Shown: in pieces, positions 1-13,083 of the stretch | Numbering within the stretch: position 1 is the stretch's first letter | Layout: each line of letters starts with the position of its first letter | Position numbers and translations under genes: made by a program | Source: Tricholomella constricta | Taxonomy: Eukaryota > Basidiomycota > Agaricomycetes > Agaricales > Lyophyllaceae | DNA length: 64,000 bases | NCBI GenBank assembly: GCA_013368375.1 | Contig: JAACJP010000013.1 | Location: 186,001 to 250,000, forward strand | Reading direction: 5' to 3' | The notes under the pieces: generated by a model | Databases searched by the model: none | Seen by the model: only the letters and a program-made list of their open reading frames with translations | What the model was told of the DNA's origin: nothing

Positions 1-522
1 AGGTCCGTCTTGGCAGGGGGTTTAAAGGTGTATTCTGCATCGAAAAGTTTCGACCAACAAAAAGCTCGATTTACTGTGGGGTTGGAGACTGTACACGAAT
101 GAATTCGGATTGACTGTTAGCCTCTGTTAGCAAAGAAGCCAAGGCGGTATCTTTCATTACTACTTACCCCACATCAAAAGAATTAACGAGGTGTGGAACA
201 ACGGTGCCCCGCATCCTAATGGCTGGGCACGGTCACGGTTATTGAAGTGGCCGGCGAGGAGAAATATTGAAATTGGTCGAGGAGTTTATGGTTGGTTTCC
301 GAGGTAGAGAGGGGCGTAATTTGTAGTCGACGGTTATGAGTGTTTCCGAGATACGATCACGTCGACGGACACCAGCGGCGCAATCGCGGCGCAATCATAC
401 GCCCGACGAACAGATCGCGATCACATTGTTTGGTTCACACGTCACCGCCAAATAACACCCCGCACGACCCGCGTGGTTCGTCCTCGTAAGTATATCCGAT
501 CACTTGGGCCCAGGGGTCCACT
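1..522. other. Leader region upstream of the Ted1-like gene; no gene seen
   Basis: I see no convincing coding exon here. The short open frames carry no family motif and lack usable splice joins to the gene that follows. The last 100-200 bases probably hold the promoter and 5' UTR of the phosphoesterase that starts at 523. The 3' end of a gene lying outside the window cannot be excluded. Confidence 0.4.
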
Positions 523-2620
523 ATGCGCCTTGGGGAGCGCCGCAAATTCAAGACCTCCAGCCACCTGTACTCTCGCACTCTCACCATCAACTTCTTCCGA
601 CTGTCCTGGATAGTGCTTGTCATATGGGGAGAGTTGGGTGTCTTCTACTGGAGCCTTTCTTCTTGCAAATGGCCCGGCCCCTTTCCTGTAAGCATTGGCC
701 TTTCTTTGTGCTTGTCAATCCACCTGAAGTCACCGTCCAGTCCACAGAAAAACCGACCCGCGTCTTGCTAGTCGCAGACCCACAAGTGCAGCACCCTTTG
801 CATAACGGAGAACAAACGACGCTTGTTGGCCACCTCCGCCGCTTTGTGTTCGATCTGAACCTGAAGAAAAGCTGGCACGTCACGACTCGTCTCCGCCCCC
901 ATGTTGTTTTCTTCCTCGGTGACATGCTTGCTGGAGGCAGGTTCGTCAAGGACGAATTTGAGTGAATTCATTCCCCGGGTGCAATTGAGAAGCAGAAGAC
1001 TGACTGCTCCAGATATCAGCAGCACGTTCAGAAATTCAAGTCCATATTCACACTGAGCCCGTCCGTCTCGGTGTTTCACATACCTGGGAATAATGATGTT
1101 GGGTATGCACGGGTACTGTTCAAAGTCTTGGCTGCTTTTTCACGTCCCATTTTGTAGCATGGGAGTCGCGCCGTCATTCTCCAGGACGGTTCGTAGCCAT
1201 TATTCGAAAGCTTTCGGCCCGTTCAACCAGCAAGTCGTGATTCGAAACCACACTTTTGTATTGATCGATGCACCCGACCTTGTCGACGAGGACTATCAAC
1301 GTGCTGGATACGGCATGGGTTTTGATAAATGGAGTGCCATTCCCGAAGGAACCACTGCTTTCATTAAGAATCTAGGACGAGGCAAGACCGCGTTTCCTCA
1401 GATGCGCCTATATTCTTACGACCCTGTCCGTGAAGATGATAATCCTTTGTTCCTGCTCAGCCACATACCTCTAGCCCGACCTGACTCAGCTTCCTGCGGA
1501 CCTTTGAGGGAGAAAGGTACAATACGTAGGGGAGTCGGTCATGGGTACCAAAACACGTTGGGAAAGCAGACCACAGCATTTTTACTAAAATCACTCCAGC
1601 CATCGGCAGTTTACAGGTCAGTGGCACCCTTGTGCCGTCGTTTTACGCCCGGGCGCTATCTTAACTTTTCTTGCACATGACAGCGGCGATAACCGTGATT
1701 ACTGTGAATATACACATACCTCGAAAAACAAGTCCGGGGACATAGCTGCAGACGTTCGCGAGATCACAGTAAAATCTTTCTCCATGTCCAACCATATTCA
1801 ACACCCTGGATTCCAGCTATTATCCCTAATAGATCCCGCCACTGACGCTTCACAACAGTCTTTTCGCGATAAACCATGCACGCTCCCGAACCAATATGGC
1901 ATCTACTCTTCCGTATACTTGCCGTTTTTCATCTTGACTACCCTCACTCTTGTCATCCTGTCCGTAATCCGACATCGCCAAGGTCGCTTACCACAGATCG
2001 AACCGCTGAACATATCCCCGCAAAGCAGTGGAGAAAATACGCCTGATCTCCCACTCGAATCAGCCATATGGTCACCGTATACCCCCGCAACATTCACCAG
2101 CCCTAGAAGCGCCCTACCACCTCACCTTCGGACACCAACGACCCTCGCAGGTCCGACGTTCCGAGCCTCACGGCCCGCCACACCTCTCGCCTCCCCCCTC
2201 CTTCCACCATTGTATTACTCTCACGAGGACGACGAGGAAGCTATGTATCCTATGCAATATGCGACCCGGCGCGATGGACATGCGACGGATGACGAGGAAT
2301 GGTCACCTGGCCACAACAGGATTAGTTCGGATCCCCCGATGTCTCATTTCACTTCGGCGCCTGGTCTGAAGCCCACAGTGAATCGCGGGTGGTCGTGGTC
2401 GTGGACATTCGTTTTCCGAGGCCGTCGGAGGCGTATGACCATCAGAGCGCCTACTCTCAGCCGGAACGCGCTCAGTGCGTTGAGAGAACTGTTCACGACG
2501 GGGGACGATCACACGCCTGTGCTCCGGCATCGTGTCCTCCGTATGACAATGAAGGATGGACTCAGTATTATCTGGCCTGTGGTCACGGTTTGGACTCTGC
2601 TTACATGGTGGATTTTTTAA
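523..2620 (+). CDS. TED1: Ted1/Cdc1/PGAP5-type metallophosphoesterase (GPI-anchor remodelling)
   Basis: Family role: an ER membrane calcineurin-like phosphoesterase that removes ethanolamine phosphate from a GPI mannose so GPI proteins can leave the ER. Seen: an N-terminal membrane helix (about residues 20-45), then the metal-site motifs VADPQ, FLGDML, PGNND, LLSHIPL and GHDSGDNRDYC in the expected order. A second hydrophobic helix follows (YLPFFILTTLTLVILSVI), and the protein ends with a hydrophobic C-terminus. Introns at 688-740 and 962-1012 (GT-AG) are needed to join the frames; further introns lie near 1095-1158, 1614-1676 and in the last third. The ATG at 523 gives the membrane helix directly and is the natural start. 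The low-complexity cytosolic loop between the last two helices is typical of fungal members. It converges on the FIT gene, with 295 bp between the stop codons. All metal-binding motifs look intact. Whether Ted1 or its paralogue Cdc1 is the better name cannot be settled here. Confidence 0.85.
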
Positions 2621-2915
2621 GTCACAGCGAGCAGTGTATTAATGGTAAGGTACTCTAACAATACAATGGACCTGTAGATAGATTACGGTTGTATTTCCCT
2701 CCGTGCACTATGCACTGGCATGCATTAATTACAAATGCCGATTTGAATAGAAAGGTACAAGAGGCACTTGCTGATGAGGCGGGTGAGCTCTGAACGTATT
2801 CGTACCATCAGTCTTTATGCTGTTTCATTCCCTTCAACCTTTCAGCCTTCTTGATCTTAGCATCTGCTTCGACCTCTGGAAGAAGTGTGATTACGAAACA
2901 GGACGCGCCAAGAAC

Positions 2916-3773
2916 TTATTCAGATACGGATCCGCAATTAGACGAACTCGAATTGCAAAAATATGTGAACGCACGGAATCCTGTGATCTTCTCAAGGGGC
3001 GAGTGGAAGTATAGGCTGGTGGTATAGGTGGCGAATAACCAGACACCAAGCAAGGCCATGTTGGCGACCATTGCAAGGGTATGCAGTGCCGAGCGCTGTG
3101 CCAGACGGAAGGAGTAGCGCAGTTGATCGGCAAGGAATAAAGTCGACATGATAAGGAGGAACATGTGGCCAGAAATGTCATGTCCTCTCCTGAGGCGAGG
3201 CATAGCGCGCCAGTCAAGGGGTAGTGCGAAGGTGGTCGTGGTGACGAATAGGTCGGGGTGGCTCAACGGGGAGAGGTGTGACCTGGTGAAGCAGTATTCT
3301 GCGGGAACGGGGATAGGGTCTCCAGCCGGCAGCGCGAGAATACATTCACCGCCTGACACCACAATGAAGCGCTCGAGGAGGGCAGGCCCAAAGAACCAGG
3401 TCGTGAAGACGAGCCACATGACCGTTTCTGCGGCCCATTTCCACACTCGGTCTGTGGTCCTAGTGCTAGCAGGGCTGGTGAGCCAGGAGAGGAGGAATGC
3501 GCCGGAGGTCCATGCCCATGCTTTCTTAATGAAATAAACGTTAAGGAAGTTCGATTTGTCGGCAAAAAAATGGGTTGTTGCGAGAGGGTGTGGGAGGTGA
3601 GTGAGTAGAGGGTTGGATGTGTCGAGGTAAGTATTGTACAAGGCGGAATAGACGGTCGCAGAGACCGTAATTACGGCCAGCGCGCTGAAGACGGTCAGTC
3701 GAAAATCGGGCATGAGTGCAGCAGACAAGGTTCGTTGTCGTGTCGTATTTGTGCGTGCAAGCCATGCATCCAT
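2916..3773 (-). CDS. SCS3: FIT family (Scs3/FIT2) lipid-droplet and ER membrane protein
   Basis: A single-exon 285-residue polytopic membrane protein. FIT2/Scs3 proteins act in the ER, cleave acyl-CoA at the diphosphate and are needed for normal lipid droplet budding and ER homeostasis. Seen: about six hydrophobic segments and the two family signatures with their catalytic histidines, RGHDISGHMFLL around residue 195 and TSLYFHSPLEKITG near residue 260. An NxY-type stretch also lies before the WAWTSGAFLLSW helix. The length matches fungal members. The start codon lies only 48 bp beyond the stop of HEM2 on the same strand, so its promoter must overlap the HEM2 3' UTR. No frame breaks or introns are needed. 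Confidence 0.9.
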   Translation of the reverse strand: MDAWLARTNTTRQRTLSAALMPDFRLTVFSALAVITVSATVYSALYNTYLDTSNPLLTHLPHPLATTHFFADKSNFLNVYFIKKAWAWTSGAFLLSWLTSPASTRTTDRVWKWAAETVMWLVFTTWFFGPALLERFIVVSGGECILALPAGDPIPVPAEYCFTRSHLSPLSHPDLFVTTTTFALPLDWRAMPRLRRGHDISGHMFLLIMSTLFLADQLRYSFRLAQRSALHTLAMVANMALLGVWLFATYTTSLYFHSPLEKITGFRAFTYFCNSSSSNCGSVSE

Positions 3774-3821
3774 TTTAAATTTATTACTTTTATTTTACAG
3801 CTCTAGGAACCATTCTACTCT

Positions 3822-5083
<1,262 letters not shown>

Positions 5084-8000
5084 GGTGTATGACGACGGAG
5101 GGACGGTGTTGTATGCTTTGCGAGGTGTGAGGAAGTTTCAAGAAGCGGGTCCTGATGATATCGATTCTACCCTATACTTATAATAGCATCGGCCATCAGC
5201 AAGTTTGGAATTGGAATTGGAATAAAATTTAACGGACTACGTTACGTAAGTAACTCAGGTACATAAATACCTCGTCCGTCAGTAAATGAAAAAGGGATAA
5301 AGACATCACTAGATAAGTTGAAAAGAGAATTTAGATGTTTGAGCCAATGAAGCGAGATGTGAGAGATGAAGAGGAATCGCGATTTTACGAGGGGTACGTG
5401 GGGAAAGGTCACGCTCGGCCTGAGTTCGTTTAACGATACCCCATATGCGCGCCGCCAAGCGAATGCAGGTTGTTGGGAAAATGCTGTGAGACCACGTGAA
5501 AAACCAAAATATTGTATTGATTGACGGATCAATATATGGCTTGCGCAATGTATCATATTGGAATATATTGCCTAATTACATTACAAGGGCCACCTCGCAT
5601 TGCAAGGGGTTTACAAGTGATCGATGGACCACTTTCCATGTGACAAAAAAAAACAAAAAACGACGAAGTCCAATCAAACTCCGCTTCAATGTCCATCAAG
5701 CCCCCATTTCATTGCCACGTCGCTCGTTGCCTCCTCTTCTCACCCCCACTTTTTTTTTTTGTCATCTGCGGGAGACATGTTTCCTCCATGGTGCCTCGTG
5801 TTGAGTTCGCCCGTTCTGTGGGCACTCTGTTGTCACAAGCACCATGTCGTCGCTGTGACGCCGCCTCTATGCTATCTTGTTTACAACTCGCTTCTCCCAT
5901 ACTGACACATCTGATTTTCTAGGCAACCAGTATTATTCTTCGAGACTTGGTAATCTCTAGCTAGGTCTGTCATTTCTGACTGTGTGTCCGCTGGCCGTTA
6001 CAGGTGACAACGGGGTCACAATGTAATGCAGGTGAGCTTTTTCTCGATCTCTTTCAGTCAACGCAGGGCTCATCCTTTGTTACAGGTCCGACCTGCCTCC
6101 TTCATTCCGACATACCGGTTCTTCGCACAGCCGCCGCACGCATTGTATTTACGAGGGTCTGGTCATTGTCTTTCCCTGGGAGTCAGCGTAGGGGACACAT
6201 GTCGCCGTAGTTTAAAATTACGATATGCTACGTAGATGTCTGTATCTTGTGGAATATTATACATATATTCACCTCTATGTAACCGTGAGGGCACAAAATC
6301 TGATTTGAATCCTATCCTTTGTCTAATTTATAAAGCCTATATAAGGCCCTGCCAACCGCGAGAGTAAATGTGAAATCGATAATCACGGTGGGAATTGGCA
6401 ATATCTGTAATCTCATACGACTAGGTGACCCCTTATGGCCATGTGGCATATGTAGACCACTATATGGACATATATGGCACGGTCAAGGCACCGTAGCAAT
6501 TTCCCAAATTTGCTGATGGCACTCCGCAAAGGTATGCAAACTCCCTTCACTGAAAGAACCACTATCTCTCTTTTCTGCTTCTTGGTGCAACAACAACAAT
6601 ATTCAAAGGGCAGAGCCCTGTGTGGACCCAGTTGAATCGATTTCCCGACCGTGTGCTCTTCGCAGCTCAAGTACATACATCGCACCATGGGACCAATCGA
6701 TCTATTCTGTCAAAGGCAGAAGTGGATACTCCTTGAATCTGCGCAAGCTTGGGATAAATTAATCTGCCTTGATGAAGATCGTGGCCTTCTAGCTACATGG
6801 TTCCGGTCCTCGTCTCGAAGGCCTCAGCTGCATCTAATAGTTACTCGGGGGATGGATTGTACCTCGAATTTGAAGCCTTTTGCTTGGACTTGAACGCAGC
6901 CCTGCCCTGGCTTTCGACACCGCGCGACCAGTAGCTGTCTATCTGTTGCAAGCGACCCTCAACCGCTTGCTTCACTTTTCTGTGTAACTCACACCGGCGT
7001 CAGGACTCAGCATAGTCCTGCATGCAGGCTTTTCATACGTGTCCTGTACAGTGTCCCACTCCATTTGTCCGAGATGCCTCATTCCCGGCGACCGCCACGA
7101 TCTCAGCGGTCGTGACTCTTTTTGATAGTGCGCTTGGAAAAGCTCGTAAAGTACTTTCCTCCTCCTCACGGTCTCCCTATAATGCGAGCTCTAGGTGCGT
7201 CTGGGAACTCCCCCGAATCTGATCACTCGTCAAGTTGTCTTGGGCCTCAGTTATCCTGTACAAAAATGCAGACATCTTCCATACTGGTCCGTCCGTAGAT
7301 CAGTATTCCTTGTTTTACAGACTCCCACGACTACATCGAAACATCCACCGGAAAGCGTCTAGATCTTTATCCTACCTTTCGCAGTCGAACTCGTGCGATT
7401 GACGATATCTGCCTGTCCATGATACTTGCAGTGCAGCCGATGTAGACTGCAATCTCTGAAATTCTGCGCCTTCGCCTGGCTGAGACTCGTGCACTGCACC
7501 TGTCGGGCCGGCGAGGTGACCCAAGCAATGCCCTGCGCTAGGGTAGACCAGTGTCCTTTTATACTCTTCTGAACGGACTGATGCTCTCAGCCTTACAGAA
7601 ACATCTGACTGCTCGATGTGCATCTACGGAGAAACCGCTCTTATTGTTGTGTTCGGCGACTATCCAGTGGAGATGGAACATGGTCAGTGACGACTTCCTC
7701 AGTCAAGCAGTTAGTATCTGATCAACATCTCTTAATATATCTAATCAATGCGCCCTAGCGCTAAGCTATTCAAAACTTTTTCGCCCTTTGAAATCAAGTG
7801 GCGCATCAGAGGTACTTGTCTACTAAATCCTGGAACCCACTGTATTTTGACCAAAACGAACACTATGAAGATTCTCACAAACTAGTTACCAAGCATGTTT
7901 TTAGATTGTTGAGCGGTGACCCTGCCAGAGGGCATACGGAAGAGGAAAATCTGAATCGAACATTTGTGCACGGAACAGTCGGCGACGTTTGGTTGACGAC

Positions 8001-8616
8001 CACCGCCCGTTGAAGTCACCGATCATGATCGCCGAATTGGGTCCGCGCCTCCTGATCGCGGCACAGCGACCTTTGAACAACTCCGCCAGCCTGCGCCAGG
8101 TCCTGTCAGGGTTTGCGGTGACTGCTCTGCCCACGGGTGAGTTGAATAAATGCGTCGCTGCGTCGCGATGGAGGAAACAGTGAAATTTCTGATTGGAGTT
8201 CACCGTCGACGCAACGACGACTAACCGGCTGTGGGTACGGTCGCAACCATGTTTCATAGACCGTGTGGTAGATATTGTTCTGGCCATTGTTCGAAGGATA
8301 CTTCTGGAGATTGGCGATGACAGGAAGAGACAAGGACGTGGGGAAGATGGGAGACGAACAATGGACAAGGTGGGCAACAGCTGGGAACGCCATTGTGTTG
8401 CTTTGTCGGGAATGGAGTGAGCCTCGTGTTGTCAAGGGCGGGAGAGTTGGGGCTAGAGAGAATTAGGCGAACGCGGTCACGTGAGTTTGTTGACTGAGTG
8501 CGTGAGATAGAAAAACGAGGCATGGGTCGACTCATGCCCGTCCACCACGACCACCACGACCCCAATTATCTATATACCTCCTGCGACACATCTACGCCAC
8601 ACAATTTGCCTCCCTC
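5084..8616. other. 3.5 kb region without a supported gene, between HEM2 and WEE1
   Basis: The two flanking genes are transcribed divergently from this stretch. All open frames are short (under 160 codons), overlap on both strands and show no family motif or consistent splice chain. Small features seen: a triple GGAATT run near 5207-5223, homopolymer A and T runs near 5645 and 5750, a CACGTG E-box near 8477 and a TATATA at 8571-8577, about 40 bp before the WEE1 start. It may hold long 5' UTRs, non-coding transcripts or an eroded gene. I found no tRNA-like B-box in either orientation by eye. Confidence 0.5.
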
Positions 8617-11600
8617 ATGATTGCTTCCACTCCCACAAAGGACTACCTTTCTCTCCGCACTCGCAATCCCAGCATGTCTCCTTCATGTCGACCCCGCCAT
8701 TGTACTCCGCCACGCCTCGTTTCTGCCTCAAATGACCCCCCCTCCTATGATTCCCCGATGCTGACGCCCTCTCCCCTCCGCCAGCGTCCGCTTTTTCCAA
8801 ACGCATTCAACCCCCAACTTGCCGATCCAGATGATCTTTTCCTACAATCCCCATATAAATCTCCTGCGCAGGCGCATCACCTTCATTCTCTCTATTCATC
8901 AAAGCCCCAGCCCATAACTGCCGACGACGATGAGGGCTCCATCTTTCTCTCCTCACCCTCAACCTCCTTCTCGCCTTTCTTTCCCACTTCGTCCTCGCAG
9001 CCTCTACGGACCCCAGTCAAACAGATCCACCGCTTTCCCAGCCGTCCGGCACTCTCTGTCAAGCAACTGAACACCGGAGCGATGCCATCGGACTCACTCA
9101 CCCCTGCCACCCGGGTCGGCGTCGGCACAAAACGCAAGTCGACACCACATTCCACCCCCATTCGCCAGCACAACCTCACTCCCCTCATGATCTCCTCTCA
9201 AAGGAACATCCCGGGCTCTGTTGCAGACGTTGCCATGCTTGATAGGCTCGCCCCACTCCCGGCACCGAAATTTACTCCGGCTACACCGCAGACCAACGCC
9301 GAAACAGACGCTCATCTGAGACGCCAGACTGCCACCCTCACGCGACTGAAGCTGAGTGACTTCATCGAGACCAGAGAGGATATCGAAGGCGCCAATAACG
9401 ATTCGGGATGCGAGATGGACGATGACGATCAGAGTGATGCATTGTTCACCGGGTCAGTTCGGTTGCAAGGCAAGGTATCATATACAGTAAAAGGGAAAGA
9501 AAAGGAAGAAGTTGCAGAGGCAATATCGCCCGGCGGTCATATTATCAAGAGAAGAGCACGAAGAAGGCCTTTGTCTGCGGAACTCCTTGAGAGTAACCGA
9601 CCTTCCTTATCTCCGATAAAAGTGAGTTTTACTTCTGGGTATCAAGTTTTAGCTACTTATCCCTCAAATAAGGCTCCTGCCGCCAACGCGAGCACTCATC
9701 GTTCACGGAACGCAGGAATCGTTTTCCCATCTGCACCTCAATCGCGCAAACGGACTTCCTCTGGCTCATCTTCCTCAGAACTAGGCTCGCCTGTGCCCCG
9801 ACGCCGCGTCAGCAATGCTCGCCCTTGTCCTCCCAAGTTTACGTCCGTCTCCCAAACGACTTCACGCCTTCCTCTAAATCGGCAAGATAGCGTTAGTTCT
9901 GCCACCCTTTTCTTTGGACCCGCCATTCCACAAGCAGGCAATTCCGCACCAGCAGCTCGCTCAAGGATCAACACGTCTTTGTCCTCTTCGACATCAAGCG
10001 CTCCCCTCGCGGGAACCAAACGTCCAAAGGCTGCAAACCGCCACAGTTATGCTGGATCCGGTGCAAGTCAAAGCAACCTTCAGGCGTGGAACACGATCCA
10101 AACGAGAGAACCATCACCATCACCTAAATCGTCTCCCCCCGCTCGTGCCATCCGGTCCAACAGCCAAGATGATTACGATCAAGATATGTTCTTCGGCAGT
10201 GGCACGCAGGACTCTTCCTTTATGTTCAGCGTGACCGAAGGGACACCCTCGCCAAGGACAACGAAGACAAACCCGACAACTTTGCCGAGGAAGTACAAAC
10301 CCAGGGACTCGGGAGTCGTGCTAAGCGACGACGAAGACGACAACATGTCTATCGGTGGCGACTACCTGCACGTCATGCCCCCAGCTTCGACAAGTGTCGG
10401 TTCGATTCACTCCGACACAGATGATAACCTTGTAACACCTGGTTGCGGTCCGGAGGCAAGCTCTGGCTGGCCTAGTGTCTTTGTCACCGGTACCGACGAT
10501 GCTGGTTCCGGCGAAGGGCTCGATGTGGACGCATTCATCATGCGCACGCTCGCGGCTGCTTCCAAAGGCACACACGACATGAAGAAAAAGGTTCCTGGGA
10601 CGCCCGTCAAGAAGGTCAAGACGACTTACCTGCCAGGTGGGGCGCGTCCGTGGCAGAGTGCCATCGCATCGAAGGTTGGGTTGCGTTATGACGTTGAACC
10701 GAAGAAGGGCAAGGTACCTCGTCAGAGTCTGCCCGCGGCGTTTCCTCCAGTGGGGAAAAAGGGCGGAAAGCTGACGTTGGACACGGATTCGGAAGACGAT
10801 GAGGATAGCCCTGGACGAAGGAGGGATAAATATGTTGGTCTCGGTCTCGGGAGACCATCCGCATCGACACCCCAGGACGGCAACCCTCTTATGTCGCGGA
10901 CGCGGTGGCTGATGCGACGAAGCAGTAGCGGCGCGTTCTCGAGTGGCAGCGAATCCATGTCCTCTTCGGGAACCCCGACGCGGGTCAAGAGTAAAGGTTC
11001 GTTCGTCTCTTACCTCAATTAATTTTGTGAACGCATCCTGATGACATAGAACAGATTGGAGCTTGCTACAGACAACGCCTCGGATTCCCTCTCAACTCTC
11101 ACCCTCGAAGAACACGTTTAAATTTTCGCCAGTGCGGACCGCTTCAGGTTCATCGAGCAGCTCTGGTGCCACGCTAAACTCTCCGAGTGTTCCGTTGTCG
11201 CGCCGATTCCCAACATCAAGCATCGATTCTCAACGACCTATACCTAATACACGCCGATTATCCGAACCTTTTGCCGAGGAGCAGCCCGGTCGCTTTGAGC
11301 GCGATTTTCTGGAGGATGACGAAGTGGGGAGTGGCGAATTTGGCAAGGTCATCAAAGTGCGCTGTAAGAACGGTGACGATGGCGAGGTTTATGCGGTGAA
11401 GAAGTCAAAAAGGTTCGAGGGTCCTAGACATCGGTAAGGCATCGCCAACCAGGGTCCGTTGGCATGGAAGTTGACATTGATGGTTGTTTCCCCATCTTTT
11501 GCAGACTCCGATTGAGGGAAGAAGTTCACGTTCTGCAGCATCTGTCAGAAGTCGCCGCCAGCTCCTCGTTCTACGAAGGAAACCGTCATCCTAATGTCCT

Positions 11601-12544
11601 CGCCTACATTGACAGTTGGGAAGAAAATGAGGCGCTCTATATTCGTACGGAACTCTGCGAGTCTGGCAACCTTTCCCAATTTCTGTGGGAGTTTGGGCGT
11701 GTATATCCGAGGCTCGCTGAAGACAGGGTATGGAAGATCGTTGTCGATCTGAGTAACGTAAGTAATTAATGTTATTCGGTTCCCGTTGTATCACGAGTTG
11801 ACTTCCTCCCAGGGTCTCCGTTTTATCCATGATGCCGGTGTTATTCACCTCGATCTGAAGCCGTCGAACGTTTTTGTCACGGCGGAGGGGCGGTTCAAGA
11901 TTGGCGACTTTGGGATGGCGACCGTGTGGCCAAGGTCAAATCAACTCGAAACCACATCTGATGGTGGAGGATTTGAGCGGGAAGGCGATAAATTGTACTT
12001 GGCGCCTGAGGTCCTCCAAGGTCGATACAGCAAGGCGGCTGATGTCTTCAGGTGAGTTGTGCCGTTTATTTGGATCGTCGAACGAATTCTCATGTCATAT
12101 TGGGCATAGTTTTGGGATGACTATACTAGAGACTGCGACCAATATCGTGGTTCCTGATCAGTAAGTTTTTAGGCGGTCCGGGCTCACCATCGGTTAACGA
12201 ATTGAGGTTCTGATTATGTTATGTGATTTTCTAGAGGAGAAGCCTGGCATCGGCTTCGTCGAGAGGATTTCTCGCAAGTTGATCTTGACGAGAGTCCGGA
12301 ACTGCTCGACATGATCAGGCAAATGATGCGGACAGAGCCGTCGTTGCGGATGAGCATTCATGCTGTGTGCGACCACCCAGTGGTGTCCCGAGCAAGGGCA
12401 ATCATGGAGCGCGTGTACATTGCGGCAAAAAGAGACGGCACGTCTGTGTTTGCAGCTTCTCCGTTGGGCAGCGTCCATAAGGGGTTCTTGGAAGAAATCC
12501 TGGGACGCCGAGTGGAGAATGGTGCTATGGATGTCAGCGCGTGA
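8617..12544 (+). CDS. WEE1: Wee1-family mitotic inhibitor kinase
   Basis: Nuclear kinase that delays mitosis by phosphorylating the inhibitory tyrosine of Cdk1. Seen: an approximately 800-residue Ser/Pro-rich, probably disordered N-terminus with many SP/TP sites that suit CDK feedback. It is followed by a kinase domain with the glycine loop VGSGEFGKVIKV, lysine in VYAVKK, the Wee1-type catalytic loop VIHLDLKPSNVFV and the metal loop IGDFGMAT followed by WP. LYLAPEVLQGRYS, DVFSFGMTILE and an RMS-type end complete it. The catalytic loop HLDLKP and the GDFGMAT-W-P sequence mark Wee1 rather than a general Ser/Thr kinase. Introns join the frames near 10996-11053, 11415-11505, 11758-11813, 12052-12108 and 12162-12233. 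A further 51-nt GT-AG segment at 9621-9671 is open in frame, so it could be retained or spliced. A TATATA lies about 40 bp upstream of the ATG. The domain looks complete. Confidence 0.92.
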
Positions 12545-13083
12545 GGTTCTTTTTTTTTTCTTTTTTTCTCGAAGACGAGTTTGAATAATTGTTTCCTGGG
12601 ACTGTTAAGTGTACGAGTTGGACGGTTTCCCTGTTCTTGCATATATATCTCACCTCCTGCACTTGTTAGTTCTTGTTCAGCCTAATTATACCACGTAGAG
12701 TGCTTCTTAGCTACATGTCTGCACTATGCCCATGACCACACGATATGAAATACAGTTGATGTATGGAATTCGAAGGCGCCCGCGTGTTGATCAGGTGTTG
12801 TATCAGAAGCCGGATTGGTGTTTGCCCGTTTCCCCTCGCTACTGCTGCCACAAACCCGGGGAACACAGCAGCTGCTGGATCGCCTGCTGCTCGTCGATAG
12901 CTAGTACATCGCCGCCCGTGGAACTGAGCTGCGTTCGGCTTCCTGGCAACGACTGGCGGGGCAGATACTGTCTTGGAAGACCCTGGCCATCGCAATCTTT
13001 TTCCGTTCATTTCGTCCGACGGTCGTGATTTCCATGTTGTGAACCCCCGCGTAGTATATATCTGTGTCCCTAGTCTCCCACAG
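12545..13083. other. Intergenic region between WEE1 and the homeodomain gene
   Basis: It begins with a pyrimidine-rich run consistent with the WEE1 3' UTR and contains no supported exon. A TATATAT at 13055-13061 is only 29 bp from the first usable ATG of the next gene (13084). Either transcription starts without it or the real start codon is the next methionine. Confidence 0.5.

Noticed and set aside
7901..8377. Minus-strand frame with an IMIGDFNG stretch, resembling endonuclease motifs of LINE-type elements
   Set aside because: Only one short motif matches. There is no reverse transcriptase, no target-site duplication and no surrounding homology, so chance is likelier.
9621..9671. Possible 51-nt GT-AG intron in the WEE1 N-terminus
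   Set aside because: It is a multiple of three and free of stops, so sequence alone cannot decide. It is noted in the WEE1 entry and not called.
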